From the NCBI RefSeq assembly GCF_000090795.2, contig NW_003546516.1, positions 21,804-85,803 of the forward strand: a DNA stretch of 64,000 bases, given 5' to 3'. The notes under the pieces are model-generated. The model was not told where the DNA came from, did no database searches, and saw nothing but the letters and a program-made list of their open reading frames with translations. The stretch is from Amphimedon queenslandica (taxonomy: Eukaryota; Porifera; Demospongiae; Haplosclerida; Niphatidae). Shown here piece after piece: positions 46,184-57,574 of this stretch (position 1 is the stretch's first letter; the number at the start of each line of letters is the position of its first letter). Both the position numbers and the translations under genes were made by a program.

Positions 46184-48377
46184 GAGTGCTTGTTTCCTGT
46201 ACTTTTGCATTTAGAAAGTGCTTTTGCTTACAATGGCCACAGGCTGTTATGACTGTTATACCCACACGCTGTGTACCTTTAGTGCATTAGCACTTACTAG
46301 ATGTTGGTAATATGAATAAATCCATTTCCATAAACACCTCTCTCTTAATAATCAATTTTCTGTTGGTGTGTATGTTTTAATGCACCTGTCAATTGCTGAT
46401 TTACATCTGTGTATTTAATCTACCTGTATGTGTCGATAACAATAATTATAGCAAGGCTGCAAAAGTCGTGGCAGCCATTTTGTTTGGGGGTGAATCCTAC
46501 TTAGTAACGCTACTGCATTACTAATTATGCATAATATGGAGGTGTCATTAATAAGTGCCATTAAGCTGGGTTCAGAATATTTGCTTTGTGACCAGAACTC
46601 GGCCCTATTCTTGCGTTTATCATTGCGTTATATTACAAACCCAGCTTCACAGTGATGTGACGTGACCTATAGGCTTTTCCAAGGAGTGATCTAACTGATT
46701 TAACTGGAAGTGCTATATCCACAGTATAATAGGGGACTATCAACACATTATTATAGCCACTGGGCGTGTGGGAAGTGACCTAATGGGATTAGTATTCTAA
46801 TGATAGCTGTGACATTATTATTCTGAGGTGTAACCCTATGTAAATTCAAAATAATCAACAGCGATAATTATTGTTTTGATAAGAGGAGGCTGAGTTATGA
46901 GTGAGATCATTTTTCCAAAGAATAGTAAGAATGGTTGTTACTCGACCATTATGGATCGCAGGTATGATCTGGCCCACAGGTATGATCGGTGCATCCTAAA
47001 TGTGTGTGTTAGCTCAGCTTAACTGTTTGTGTTTCCCAGCCTTAATGGTACATTTGGTGATGCTAATGCCAATTTTGTACACATAAAGCTATTTTAAACT
47101 TCCCCCATGAGGAAATGTGTACACATGTGTCTTACATGTGATGGGAGTAAGAGGGCGATTAGGCCTATAGCTGGTTCCTTTGTAGGACTGCTGGATAGCT
47201 CAAATTATGATTATTAGCTCCCTTTTATGTATTGGGCTTCAGTTGTGAACTAGCTGTAACTATTGTGTCTGAGATTAAGACTCTTGCATAAACATGTACA
47301 TGTATGGTATAATGCAGAGTAGGCTGAGATTATATAGACATAATTTCCAACCATTTTGCCCTCAGTTATTTTGGTGAGATACTGTGACTTTGTTTGAAAT
47401 GAAAATAAAAGAGAGTGTGTATGTGGGCTTAACCAAACTCTGACATTGGAAAATCTATTATTATTATTATTATCATGTCAAAACAATTTCCTAGAATATG
47501 GCTAAATAAATTAAACTCTCGTCATCAAACATGGCGTCTGCATGGAGTGTACATGTAATTTGTCCTGTACATGTACATATGGAGGCAATTATATCAATTA
47601 TTGTGGGTATGTACTTAATTATGGGCCTGCATTGTATTGGCTGGTTTGTTTATTATGATCTGCCAGCTGCTAATTTGCAAGTATTTTAATTGGAATTGGT
47701 AATAACAAACAATATGTTACTCTGTGTCATTTGTAGTGAGGAAATCAGGAAGAGAAAGTTTACCGTCGTCATAGCAGCAGATGAAATGTATGACTTCTTC
47801 TTGAAGAATATCATAATGGCTTTGAATAACTTTCAAGTATGCTCTTGATTTTTAATGAATTGAAAGGGATTTTATGTAAAACTTTCTATTTTCTCTCCTT
47901 TTTCCTGTCTCTCTCTCTCCCTCCCCCCTCTCTCTCTCTCCTCTCTTCTTCTTCTCTCTCTCTTCTTCCCTCTTCCCCCTCTTTCTCTCTCCTTCTCTCT
48001 TTCCTTTCCTGTCTCCCTCAGATTGAGAGTAAAGTCATCCACATGGTATACGTTCTCTCAAACTCTCGCAACATTGAGTCCACTAACATACTCCAATGGG
48101 CTTATGGCATTGAACAGAATGGCAAAGATAAAGGAGCCCCTGCCAAGGAAGGAGAAGAAGAAGAGGTTGGAGTAGTACCAGAATCTCCAACACCTAAACT
48201 AGTTTTACCAGTAAGTGGACATGCATGCACTAATGGCTGGAATGACTATACTACAAACACATTAATGATCTGTAGTTAATTATATTAAGAAAACACTGCA
48301 CGAGTGTCTCCCATACTCTTTATAGTACCTGTGTCTTGCTGAGTTGTACCATAGAAATTAGACTAATATTTGTGGTT

Positions 48378-48410
<33 letters not shown>

Positions 48411-48987
48411 TGCATGAAGCCTGTACTAATTGAACTACATGTATAGTATAGTATCTGAGTGTATTGTGTAAATTAAATTGGGTCCAGTATGTTTGCAATA
48501 GTGGCAGACTTGTTTACTCTGTTAATGTTGTTCCTGTTTTAAAGAGAGAGAGAGAGAGAAAGCTCACACAAGTTTATCTTTGATGTTTATGCATACTTAA
48601 AAACCAATTAATAATTACTGTTAGTTTTGCTGTATGAAACCACACACAGGGAGAGTTGTTATTGGTTCTTTGTTATTGGTAATTCTTTTGTTATTGGTTT
48701 CTGTTCTTTTCTAGTATTCCTTCAAAGGCTCATCTGCTGAGCTGTTTGAAGACATTCCTCAGAATCAGCTCACACAGGAGTTTGGTGGAAGTTTCAGTTA
48801 CATTCATCAGGACTGGGTCCGGTTCAGAATGGTACGAGTATGAGAGTATGGGAATGTAATGCAGTGTGCTAGCGTGATCTAATGAGAAGTGTTTGAATGA
48901 ACTTTTGTGGTTTTTTCTTTTGATGTGGTTCATCTTTTGAGAGATAATCCACTGAGAGTTTGTCATCAAACCAATTTGTCTCTCTCT

Positions 48988-49038
<51 letters not shown>

Positions 49039-52000
49039 CCTCTCTCTCCCTCTCTCTCTCTCTCTTTCCTCTCTCTCCTCCAGCAAGTGGAGCCATTCAT
49101 TTGTGATGTGGTTGGTGTCTCTAAGAGATTAGCTCAAGCCATTGCTCCCTTTACCAAAGAAGACCTACCGGATACTTTGAAGGTATGTCAAGCATGTACA
49201 ATTGTACATGTACAATTGTACATGTACATGTATGCTTGTACACATAACCATAGTTATGGAAAAAGGAATGACATATAACCAGTTTAAATTGTGACATTAA
49301 CCCCATCATAATTATTATTATATCCTTATTATTATTATTATTATTATATTATTGTTATTTTATTGTTTTTTCTTACATGTACATGTACATGTACGTTTTA
49401 TGACTAATTTAGGGAGGGACAGACGCTTTGTCTCGTTTGATTTCCTAAATATAATTAATGATAATTATTATTTCAGCATATTTTATGTTCCGTAACAATT
49501 AAATAATCTCATTACTATTTTCTATGGATTATTCGTTATTACAGCAACATTCTTAGAGTTGATCTTGGCGTCATTGTTACGTAGTCATGATGTCCCTGGC
49601 TACATTTTGTCTGTCATATCAATGGCACATAGTACAATATTTAGAACTTCTTCGAATATAATTTTTTTTGCCAGCTAGTAGATTTTTTTATTCATGAGCA
49701 TCCTGGGATTTTTGAAAAAAAATCAAAAGCCGATTTTTAGAAAGATCTGGCTATAGCCTGTGGTCTTACCAAAAATTGGGCCTAAATTTTTATTACATTT
49801 TCTGATACATACTGATGTCTTTATACTATGTAGAAAGTTTGAGATGTTTCCAAAAATTAATTTTCAAGTTATGAGCATTTTAAAAAATAATCCAATTTTT
49901 GAAAAAAAGTAAAGGCTATATCTCATATTTTTCAAAAATGGCTCCAAAATCACCTCAAATTTTTATTACATTTTCTGATACACATTGATGTACATATACT
50001 TATGCTGTGTAGAAAGTTTGAGATGTTTCCGAAAAATAATTTCCAAGTTATGAGCATTTTTAAAATAATCCAATTTTTGAAAAAAGCAAAGGCTATAGCT
50101 CATATTTTTTCAAAAATGGCTCCAAAATCACCCCAAATTTTTATTACATTTTCTGATACATATTGATGTACATGTACTTATGCTGTGTAGAAAGTTTGAG
50201 CTATTTCTGACAAGTAATTTTCAAGCTATGAGCATTTTCAAAAACGAGCCAATTACTGTACATATAGCTTTCTACTTATTGCTTCCTACTTAGTGATGCT
50301 AGTAGCCTAGTACAGGGTAATTCATCAAAAATGTCTAGGAGATTTTTCTGTTTTATATACATGTTCTTACATGTTGTGGGGAAATTTTGAGCTTTTTCTG
50401 GTCAAAATCAATTTTTAAGTTTCAAAGTCGACTGCTACATTACTTAGCATGCTTTGTGTGAGAAATATGTACATGTAAATAGAGAAGAGAAGAATAGACG
50501 TAATTTGTTCATTACTCATTAAAGAGATTCTTATGATTGTGTTTCAATATAGGAAGCAGAGGAGAGCTTAAAAATCCACCACTTGCAAAGAAGGAAGACG
50601 TTTGAGAACCTTCACGTTGAGGAGCTTGCATCAGAAGGAGAGAAGATCAAGGAAAGGATGTCTTCTCCTTCCAAAGAGTTACTCCAGGATAATCCAGACT
50701 TTAGCGCCACGCTGGACACTGTTGATGTACTAATGAGTCGAGTGGAGAGTGTCAGATCAAGACTGGATCAACTCTGGCATGATCGGAACGAGAAATTAGA
50801 AGCTAATCTCAAAAAGAAGAAATTTGAACACGAAGCAAAGCAGGTAATGTCTCCACTCCCTCCTCTCTCTCCCTCCATCCCTCTTGGTAATTTTAAATGT
50901 GGTTGGAATGTATTGTATGCTTTTATAATTTGTGACCAGTTTACTGTAAATCCATTACTAATTACAATCCATTTATTTTAGCTATTGTGTGGAATGTTAT
51001 GTATGCATTGATAATTTGTCATAATTTGTCGCCAGTTTACTCTAAATCCATTGATAATTACATGTATATGTACTATCCATTTATTTTAACTATTTTAATC
51101 ATTGACCTAATTTTCGTTGAATTTAATGGACATAAATTTGATTGTCAATCTGCAATTGGTTACCTTAGTTGTAAAAAATGTTAAAGATAAAGGTCATTTA
51201 GTTATTTGGGTTTACAGTATTTGTGGGATTATTATTTTTAATATTATTATTTTTACTTGTCCATTCTCTCTTTTATTATTATTATTAATGCTCCTCTTTA
51301 TTAGATTCTTGACTGGTTTGAGCAGTATGCCGAGGAGTTCTTTGAGACACATACTGAGATCGGAGAGTCCTTGGAAGTAGCTCAAGCTCTCATCACTGAA
51401 TTGCTCGAGTTTGAAGAAAGCACCAAAGTAAATAAATATCCAACCTTTCACTCATCAATTAATAGCACAAAAATTTATGAGACAGTCTTCTAAAAATCAC
51501 CATAATAATAATAATTATTAATTCTCATATGTAATCTTTAGTGGACAAACTTTCACAATTTCCACTGCTGCAAATTACAAACCTACTTTTGCTCTTTTTA
51601 CAGCAAATTATGAACAAGACAGACAGACTATTGAGGAATGCTTCTGAGCTTGACAACCTGAAGCATTTGGGATGCGACGTGAAAGACGTGGCAGAAAAAA
51701 TACAAGGACAAATGTTCGACTTTAAAAGCAAAATGAAAGAGAGAAAGAAGTTTCTTGACAACGCCGTGAGTCTCCATAACATAATGGAAAAGGTTAGCTA
51801 AATAATTAGGTATACACTTTAAGTTAGAATTTCTTCTCCGATCTTTTTTCTCCAGTGTTTAACATGGTGCATTGAAGGAGTAGATTTCCTGAGTAATTAT
51901 GACATAATGAGCATAGACCAGGGACTCATTGATGCTGGTGATGTTAAGGAGCAGTTGGATGATTTCCAGGCCCAGTTCCCTCCGCCCAGCACCGAAGAGA

Positions 52001-55000
52001 TATCTCTCCTTACGGAGGCTGTTGCGTCAATGGATAGTCAGTGGACCAGCAAGGAAGGCTTTGAGTTTGCACTCAATAGGATCAAAGAGCTTCACGATCG
52101 CTTTGCTTTTTATAACAAGCTCCTCGAGGAAATGACGAAAGAGCCTGAAGCATCTCCATCCTCCTCACCAAACCAGGGCACCGTCGACCTTCATTCGCTT
52201 CATCCCGAGCAATACTTGGGACGGACTAACCGTCGGTTGAGCACCGACGGGAAGGCAGTCCAAGTCAGTGTACTGGACGTTGACAAGAGAGCAAATCAAG
52301 CACTGGACCTCCTTGAGAAGACGGACAAGAAGATAAACAAGAAGACTAAGGAAGAGGAGGCCGAAGGAGAAGGGGGGGCCAGTAGTGGGAGTAACAACTG
52401 CAGTAATGGGAGCGATGAGGACTGTGTTAGTCTTTTAGAGTTTCTGAGTGAGGTGGACAGGACCGAGACTCCACCTACTTTGGATCTATTAGATCTTCCT
52501 GAGGCTCGCTCCCGGTCTTACTCGGCACCTGATGAATCGACTGATGGGGATGGGCCTGGTAGCTTGAAGAGGTCGAGGAGCTTAACAAGAAAGAGCCGAC
52601 AGAAACTTATATCACCATTACCTGTGAGTGCCTGTGCTCACTTTCAAATGCACCATTATTTTTTTTTAATTTTTAGTCCCCAAAACCTGATATTTCCGGT
52701 CCTTCTAATTTTAAATTTGAGGAAGAAACCAAGCCAGTTAGCCTTGACGATGTAACTGTAAGTTTTTAAAGCTTTACTGCAATTTTTAACGATTTTTAAA
52801 ACTTTTTCTCTAGGTTGAAGAGAATCCTGAAGACATAGAAACCCAGACAGCACATGCAAAACATAGGAGGCACGTTTTTAATGATATTCATGATCCTCCC
52901 CGCCCCTTCCCGCGTTGCATGCAAACCCACAATAGCTCTAGATAAACTTTCACCATGCCTATATAAATACTCCTCCACTATGAAGGTTTGGAAGTGATTG
53001 TGGCTTTCTTCTTTCTCTAGCATCGATCGTCCCCGGATCAGATCTGTTAGTATGAAGTTTTGCCTTACTCTCATTTCTTTAGTTACTGGTGACTCCCGCT
53101 GCTGTGCGCACGGTAGAGATGCCTCAGGTCCATAGGGTTTATATAGATGTTTCCCTACCTTTCTGTAGGTTCTAGGTAGTGTTCTTCTTCTTCCTCTTCT
53201 CCCTTCCCTTCACTTCCATGGCTCCTACCAGAGAGTAGCTTGCCATTTTTTCTTTTTCAAGACAGTCCTCATCTTTTTATTTGCAGTCCTCATCTTTTTA
53301 TTTGCTTGCAAGAGAACTTGTCCTTTTTAGATGATCCTTTTTTTTGCTTAGTGCTGATAGTGTATCACAGTTACAGGCCCACAGTACTAATCTTTGCTCT
53401 TTTTCTTTATAATAATTATATAGAAGGCTGATGGAAGAACTACTAACCACAGAAGAAGTATACATAAAAGACTTGGAGCATATTATTGCTGTAAGCTCAG
53501 TTGTATTTACCTTGCTAGGACCTGTTTCTGATGGCCTTAATATTATAGAACTATGTGCCTCACTTTCTAAAAGACAATGAGCTTCCTCCCAGCTTGAGAG
53601 GCAAATCCGAGATTTTCTTTGGACTCTTACCAGAGTTTTTGAAATTTAGTAGAGAGTAAGTTTGAAATACCCAGGCATGGTAGATAACCATTTTTTATCA
53701 TTGCACGTCTCTCCTAGCACTGTGCTGCCCAGGATACAGAAGTGTGTCAAAGCACCTATCAAAATGGGACTTGTTTTCCTTGATCACGAAGAGGTTAGAA
53801 GACATAAACCTATCTTTTAAAAGTCTTATTTTAATATTTCTTTTAGCAATTTTTACGATATGCAATGTACTTTAAGAACAAGCCCCAACAAGATGAACTC
53901 ATTGCTATGGAAGATGAATTCTTTAGAGTAAGGACACACATTAATAAAACTTACTAATTCTTTTTTCATTCTATATTATAGGAGCTGCAAGAGAAGATAG
54001 GAGACTCGTTACTGGTCAATGCATACATGATAAAGCCAATTCAACGCATGACCAAGTACAAGCAGTTCCTTGATGTATGTTGCTATCTCTTTGTCTCACT
54101 AAAAGATTATTATTATAATGATAGGAAATGGTGAAATACTCGACGAAAGGAAAGGAAGTACACGAAGTACAGAAAGGAGCCAAGAAAGAATATTTCGGAA
54201 AGCTAAAGGTAATAGTCCATTATAGCTATATACTATTATTAATCAGTGTTGCTGTTCTTGTAGGAAGCGTTAAAAATGGTTGACTTTGTACTGCGTCATG
54301 GCAATGATTTATTAGCTCTTGAGTCACTGAAAGGATACACTGGGGACATAGAGCACTTGGGAAGGATACTACGAGTGGGTGACCTCATACTGGTGGATGG
54401 TTTCACAAAACACAAGAGAAAACTGTTCCTTTTTGAGAGTGCCCTCCTCTTTGCAAAGACAAGGAAAGGAGCAAGGGCTGGACCAACTGGATCAGAAGTG
54501 TACGACTTTAAAATGATGTTTAGGGTATGTTTTAGTATACAAGCTATTATTTATGCTGTGCTTTGTGCTGTTTTGAGTATGTTCATTATAAATTAATTGG
54601 TCATTTTTAGACATCGGAATTAATGCTGAGAGAACAAGTTCCAGGTCACGAAACCAGGTTTGCTCTAGAGATGACAAAACGTAAAGATATTATCTGCCTT
54701 CAAGTAAGAGACAGTGTGCATCAGGAATTATTACCATTATTATTTGCACATTTAATACTGAAGGCTGAAACTGTTTCAGAGAAGCAGCAGTGGGTACAGG
54801 AAATTTGGGATCTATTCTTTGCTCATATGCTAACACTAAGAGGTAGAATTAACTTGACAATTTGGAATTTTAATAGCAATTTAATGATAATTTTTTATGC
54901 ATTAGATGATAACCTACAAAGTCATGGAACCAAAGCAATGTCTGGAGTAATGACAACAGGCTCTGCAACACTGACAAGAGGACGGCCTCTCTCTTACAGC

Positions 55001-55628
55001 ATGAGGAAGAGAGTTCATTCTGTTGCTGCCAACAGGACTATGGCCATTCCTGAATCAACATCAAGAGTAAGAAGCCTCTTTTCCATTCATCCTTCTCTAC
55101 ACACACTTTCTTTCTCTGTGTCTCCTCTAGGAGTCTCTTTCATCAGTTGGTTCTGCTACAAGTCTCAAAGATTTTGCTGAGTACATTCGTAACAAGAGAG
55201 ACAGTAGAAACTTTCCTTCTCCATATTCTTCCAATATCCCCATATCCCCGCGCTCTTCAATGGCTGTACCTTTTGGCGATAGGAATAGAATGTCAACTCT
55301 GTCGACAGTGTCAACTCTCTCAAGCATGAGTACAGTATCAGGTAGGACTATTTTAGTATAACAATACTTCATTTCTTTGTCTTATAAATGCATGCCTTGC
55401 TTTTTTATTCACTATTCAAATTGCTCTGTTTATCATTTTTATGTTATAGGTGATACCCTTGCCTCTACTCCCCGCTCAAGTACTTTAAGTCAGTCGGCTA
55501 GCAACACAACTATTAGTAGTAGTAACAGTGATCAGGAGATGGCATCAAAAGGCAACTTCACAGCATCACCATCGCTTCAAGAAGTACCACTAGATGAGAG
55601 CATTAAATTCTATAACACTCCTCTGTGA
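45152..55628 (+). CDS. RhoGEF with Sec14-like, spectrin-like, DH and PH domains (MCF2/PLEKHG4 type)
   Basis: Over 20 exons. The first are 45152-45314, 45606-45668, about 45850-45980, and about 47736-47836 after a 1.75-kb intron. Later exons include 50554-50842 and 51856-52622; the gene ends at 55628. A CRAL-TRIO/Sec14-like domain comes first (VVIAADEMYDFFLKNIIMAL, QLTQEFGGSFSYIHQDWVRF, then RMQVEPF). Next are spectrin-like helical repeats, a Ser-rich linker, the DH domain (RLMEELLTTEEVYIKDLEHI, and KPIQRMTKYKQFLDEMVKYS), a PH domain (LGRILRVGDLILVDGFTKHK, then KLFLFESALLFAK), and a Ser/Thr-rich tail. The order matches Dbl/MCF2L, Trio-related and PLEKHG4 exchange factors, which activate RhoA/Cdc42. 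The join leading into the DH exon (about 52875 to 53424) could not be solved with a standard donor. Confidence 0.87.
45980..47735. other. 1.75-kb intron of the Sec14-type RhoGEF
   Basis: Much longer than neighbouring introns. It contains an (AAT)n run at 46142-46181, a short direct duplication (TTTCATAATGTTTGTG, about 46088-46122), ACATGT motifs near 47297 and 47568, and otherwise unremarkable A+T-rich sequence. No embedded gene seen. Confidence 0.45.
47905..48020. repeat. CT-rich tract before a 3' splice site
   Basis: C/T-only stretch ending at acceptor TCCCTCAG of a RhoGEF exon. Confidence 0.7.
48979..49083. repeat. (CT)n tract before a 3' splice site
   Basis: Long CTCTCT run with CCCTCCCT interruptions ending at acceptor CTCCAG; the exon starts CAAGTGGAGCC. 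Confidence 0.75.
49200..49400. repeat. ACATGT hexamer runs and (TTA)n
   Basis: Two runs of the palindromic hexamer (about 49196-49232 and 49375-49395) flank a (TTA)n block (about 49310-49350) in a RhoGEF intron. Confidence 0.7.
49680..50465. repeat. Tandem diverged copies of an intronic repeat
   Basis: At least three copies of a roughly 160-bp unit (CTCCAAAATCACCTCAAATT, then TTTATTACATTTTCTGATAC, GTGTAGAAAGTTTGAGATGT, AAGTTATGAGCATTTT) fill this RhoGEF intron. The block ends near ACTTAGCATGCTTTGTG, shared with the elements at 10.7 and 30.4 kb. It appears to be a sub-family of the ~190-bp repeat. Confidence 0.65.
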
Positions 55629-55785
55629 TTCAGTGCATGGCATGAGAGGATCGTGCACTTTGTGTTTGTTTCAAGAAACATTATAATACTTATTTTCGTG
55701 GTGTTTATATATTAATCTTATTTTGTATTCATTCATTTAAACAAAATATAATTTTTCACTCTAAAATCAAGTTTAAATTATTGTC

Positions 55786-57507
55786 TTATATTTTATTGCC
55801 CGGACTAAGGACTTCAATCCAATAGCCATCGGGATCTTTAATGAAAGCCAGCCCTTTCATTTTACCTAACATAAGAAAGAACTATAAAATTATATTACCA
55901 GTATTTAAGCTGATCAATCAAAATTGGATTTCTTATGAATGTGAAAAAACACAATTTTCATCAAAAATGGGTCCGAGAGATTTCATCATTTTTATAACTT
56001 TTTCTGATACATATACATGTACTTATGTTGTGTAGAAAGTTTGAGCACATTCAAATCAAAATTGTATTTTTTATGAATTTTTAAAGTTGCTCCAAAATCG
56101 GGCCAAAGTAGGTGCTTAAGGGGATCTCGCTCCAGAATGAGATCATTTGATTCAAACAATTTCTGCAGAGCTATCTCAGAAGCTCGTCTTACCCTAACCT
56201 AACCTATTCATTTTATCTTATTATTTTTCTCTCACTTATTTCCGTTATTATTATCTCTTTTTTTTAACCTACTATTTATCCCTGTGTTATATCTATTTTG
56301 TTAAAAAAAATGTTTATTTAAGGGCTCAGTTCCCTCCTACAATGTACTATAGTACAGGGTTCTTGACCAAATTTTGCCAAAAATGACTAGGAGAGAATTC
56401 CCCATTTTTATAACTTTTTCTGATACATATACATGTTCTTATGTTGTGTAGAAAGTTTGAGCACATTTAAATCAAAATTGTATTTTTTATGAATTTTTAA
56501 AGTTGCTCCAAAATCGGGCCAAAGTCCCTGTACTATAGTACAGGGTTCTTGACCAAATTTTGCCAAAAATGACTAGGAGAGAATTCCCCTTTTTTATAAT
56601 TTTTTCTGATACATATACAAGTTCTTATGTTGTGTAGAAAGTTTGAACTGGTTCTGATCAAGATCGTATTTTTAATAAATTTTTAAAGCTGCTAAAAATC
56701 AGACCAAAAACTATGATGAACAGTATTTCATAGTTATGAAAAATCTCCCTTCTTTACATGCTTTTATCATGCAAACTAAATCTAATCAAATACAATGTAG
56801 TATTTCTTAAGTTTGCTCAACAAAGCATGTACTTATGGTAAAGTTTTATTCAGGCTCACCTCCGTCAGGTTTCTTTACAAATTCAACCCCAAGGGCTTCA
56901 AATCTCTCACAGGCTTTGTAAACATCAGGAACAGATATACCAATATGCCCTGTGTCATCAAAATAAGTGTTATTTCTTGTCAGTGCATGCTTTATTACCA
57001 AATCCTCTTGGATCTGTATTGCCATTGTGATATGTTACGTTGGGATCAGTCTCACTCCCCCAGTTACTGCAATAATGAGATAGAAAATAATGCATTATAA
57101 GCTCCACCATGGCATACAGCAGCACTGGCACTACACATTAAAAGAATGCTGTACTAACTGTGTGAGCTCAATTGTTGCCTTTCTTGAGAAGGTCCAACTG
57201 TGCCTTTCATCTTTGTCAGTTGGTATGTCCTCTGCATTTTCATAACCCAAAAAATAAAGACTGAATTTCATCTCAGGAAAGTCTAATCTATTAAGCAACC
57301 TAGAGGAAGAGAGATTGCAAACTTTCAATGCTCTTTGAAGTTTCTTTGTTACCTCATTCCTAATATTCTAGTATAGAAATCCAGTGATTTCATGGGATCC
57401 TTAACTCTCATCATAGTTTGCTGCATGATGAAATCCTTGCAGGATTTGTCTGGCTCTCCACAGTGGCTGAGATAGTCAGGAAAAGGGACTTCCTCGCTAG
57501 CGGCCAT
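55786..57507 (-). CDS. GLO1: Glyoxalase I (lactoylglutathione lyase)
   Basis: Five exons (57507-57353, 57299-57159, 57066-56999, 56949-56860, 55865-55786) give 177 residues, close to human GLO1 (184). Motifs: [20 protein letters not shown] (metal-ligand Gln in the first betaalpha unit), [26 protein letters not shown] with the second-ligand Glu, [20 protein letters not shown] with the His ligand, and [20 protein letters not shown] with the catalytic Glu. The enzyme isomerises the glutathione-methylglyoxal hemithioacetal to S-lactoylglutathione. All joins are GT-AG and in frame. Intron 4 (56859-55866) is about 1 kb and filled by tandem repeats. The start lies 67 bp from that of the divergent BtaA-like gene. 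Confidence 0.95.
55880..56715. repeat. Tandem ~190-bp repeats in GLO1 intron 4
   Basis: Three copies of the family, each with ATAACTTTTTCTGATACATA, TATGTTGTGTAGAAAGTTTG and AAGTTGCTCCAAAATCGGGC. The last two are separated by the palindromic junction CCCTGTACTATAGTACAGGG at about 56524-56544. A C/T/A-rich segment (56190-56340) interrupts them. Confidence 0.7.
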
Positions 57508-57574
57508 TTTTATTGCTCAGGGTCGGTAAAAAAAGGAAGGGCCTGGAGCAATTTTAATTATAATTTTTCAAAGG
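57508..57574. promoter_or_regulatory. 67-bp bidirectional promoter region
   Basis: Between the divergent starts of glyoxalase I and BtaA-like copy A. Too short to exclude overlap of 5' UTRs. No known motif. Confidence 0.35.

Noticed and set aside
48730-49096. Arg/Glu-rich frames opposite the RhoGEF gene
   Set aside because: They are the complement of the CT tract before an exon. The repeat makes long open frames by chance.
52875-53423. Possible extra exons of the RhoGEF (for example near 53080-53128)
   Set aside because: Segments with acceptors and donors exist, but none gives the phase required by the DH exon, so they were not annotated.
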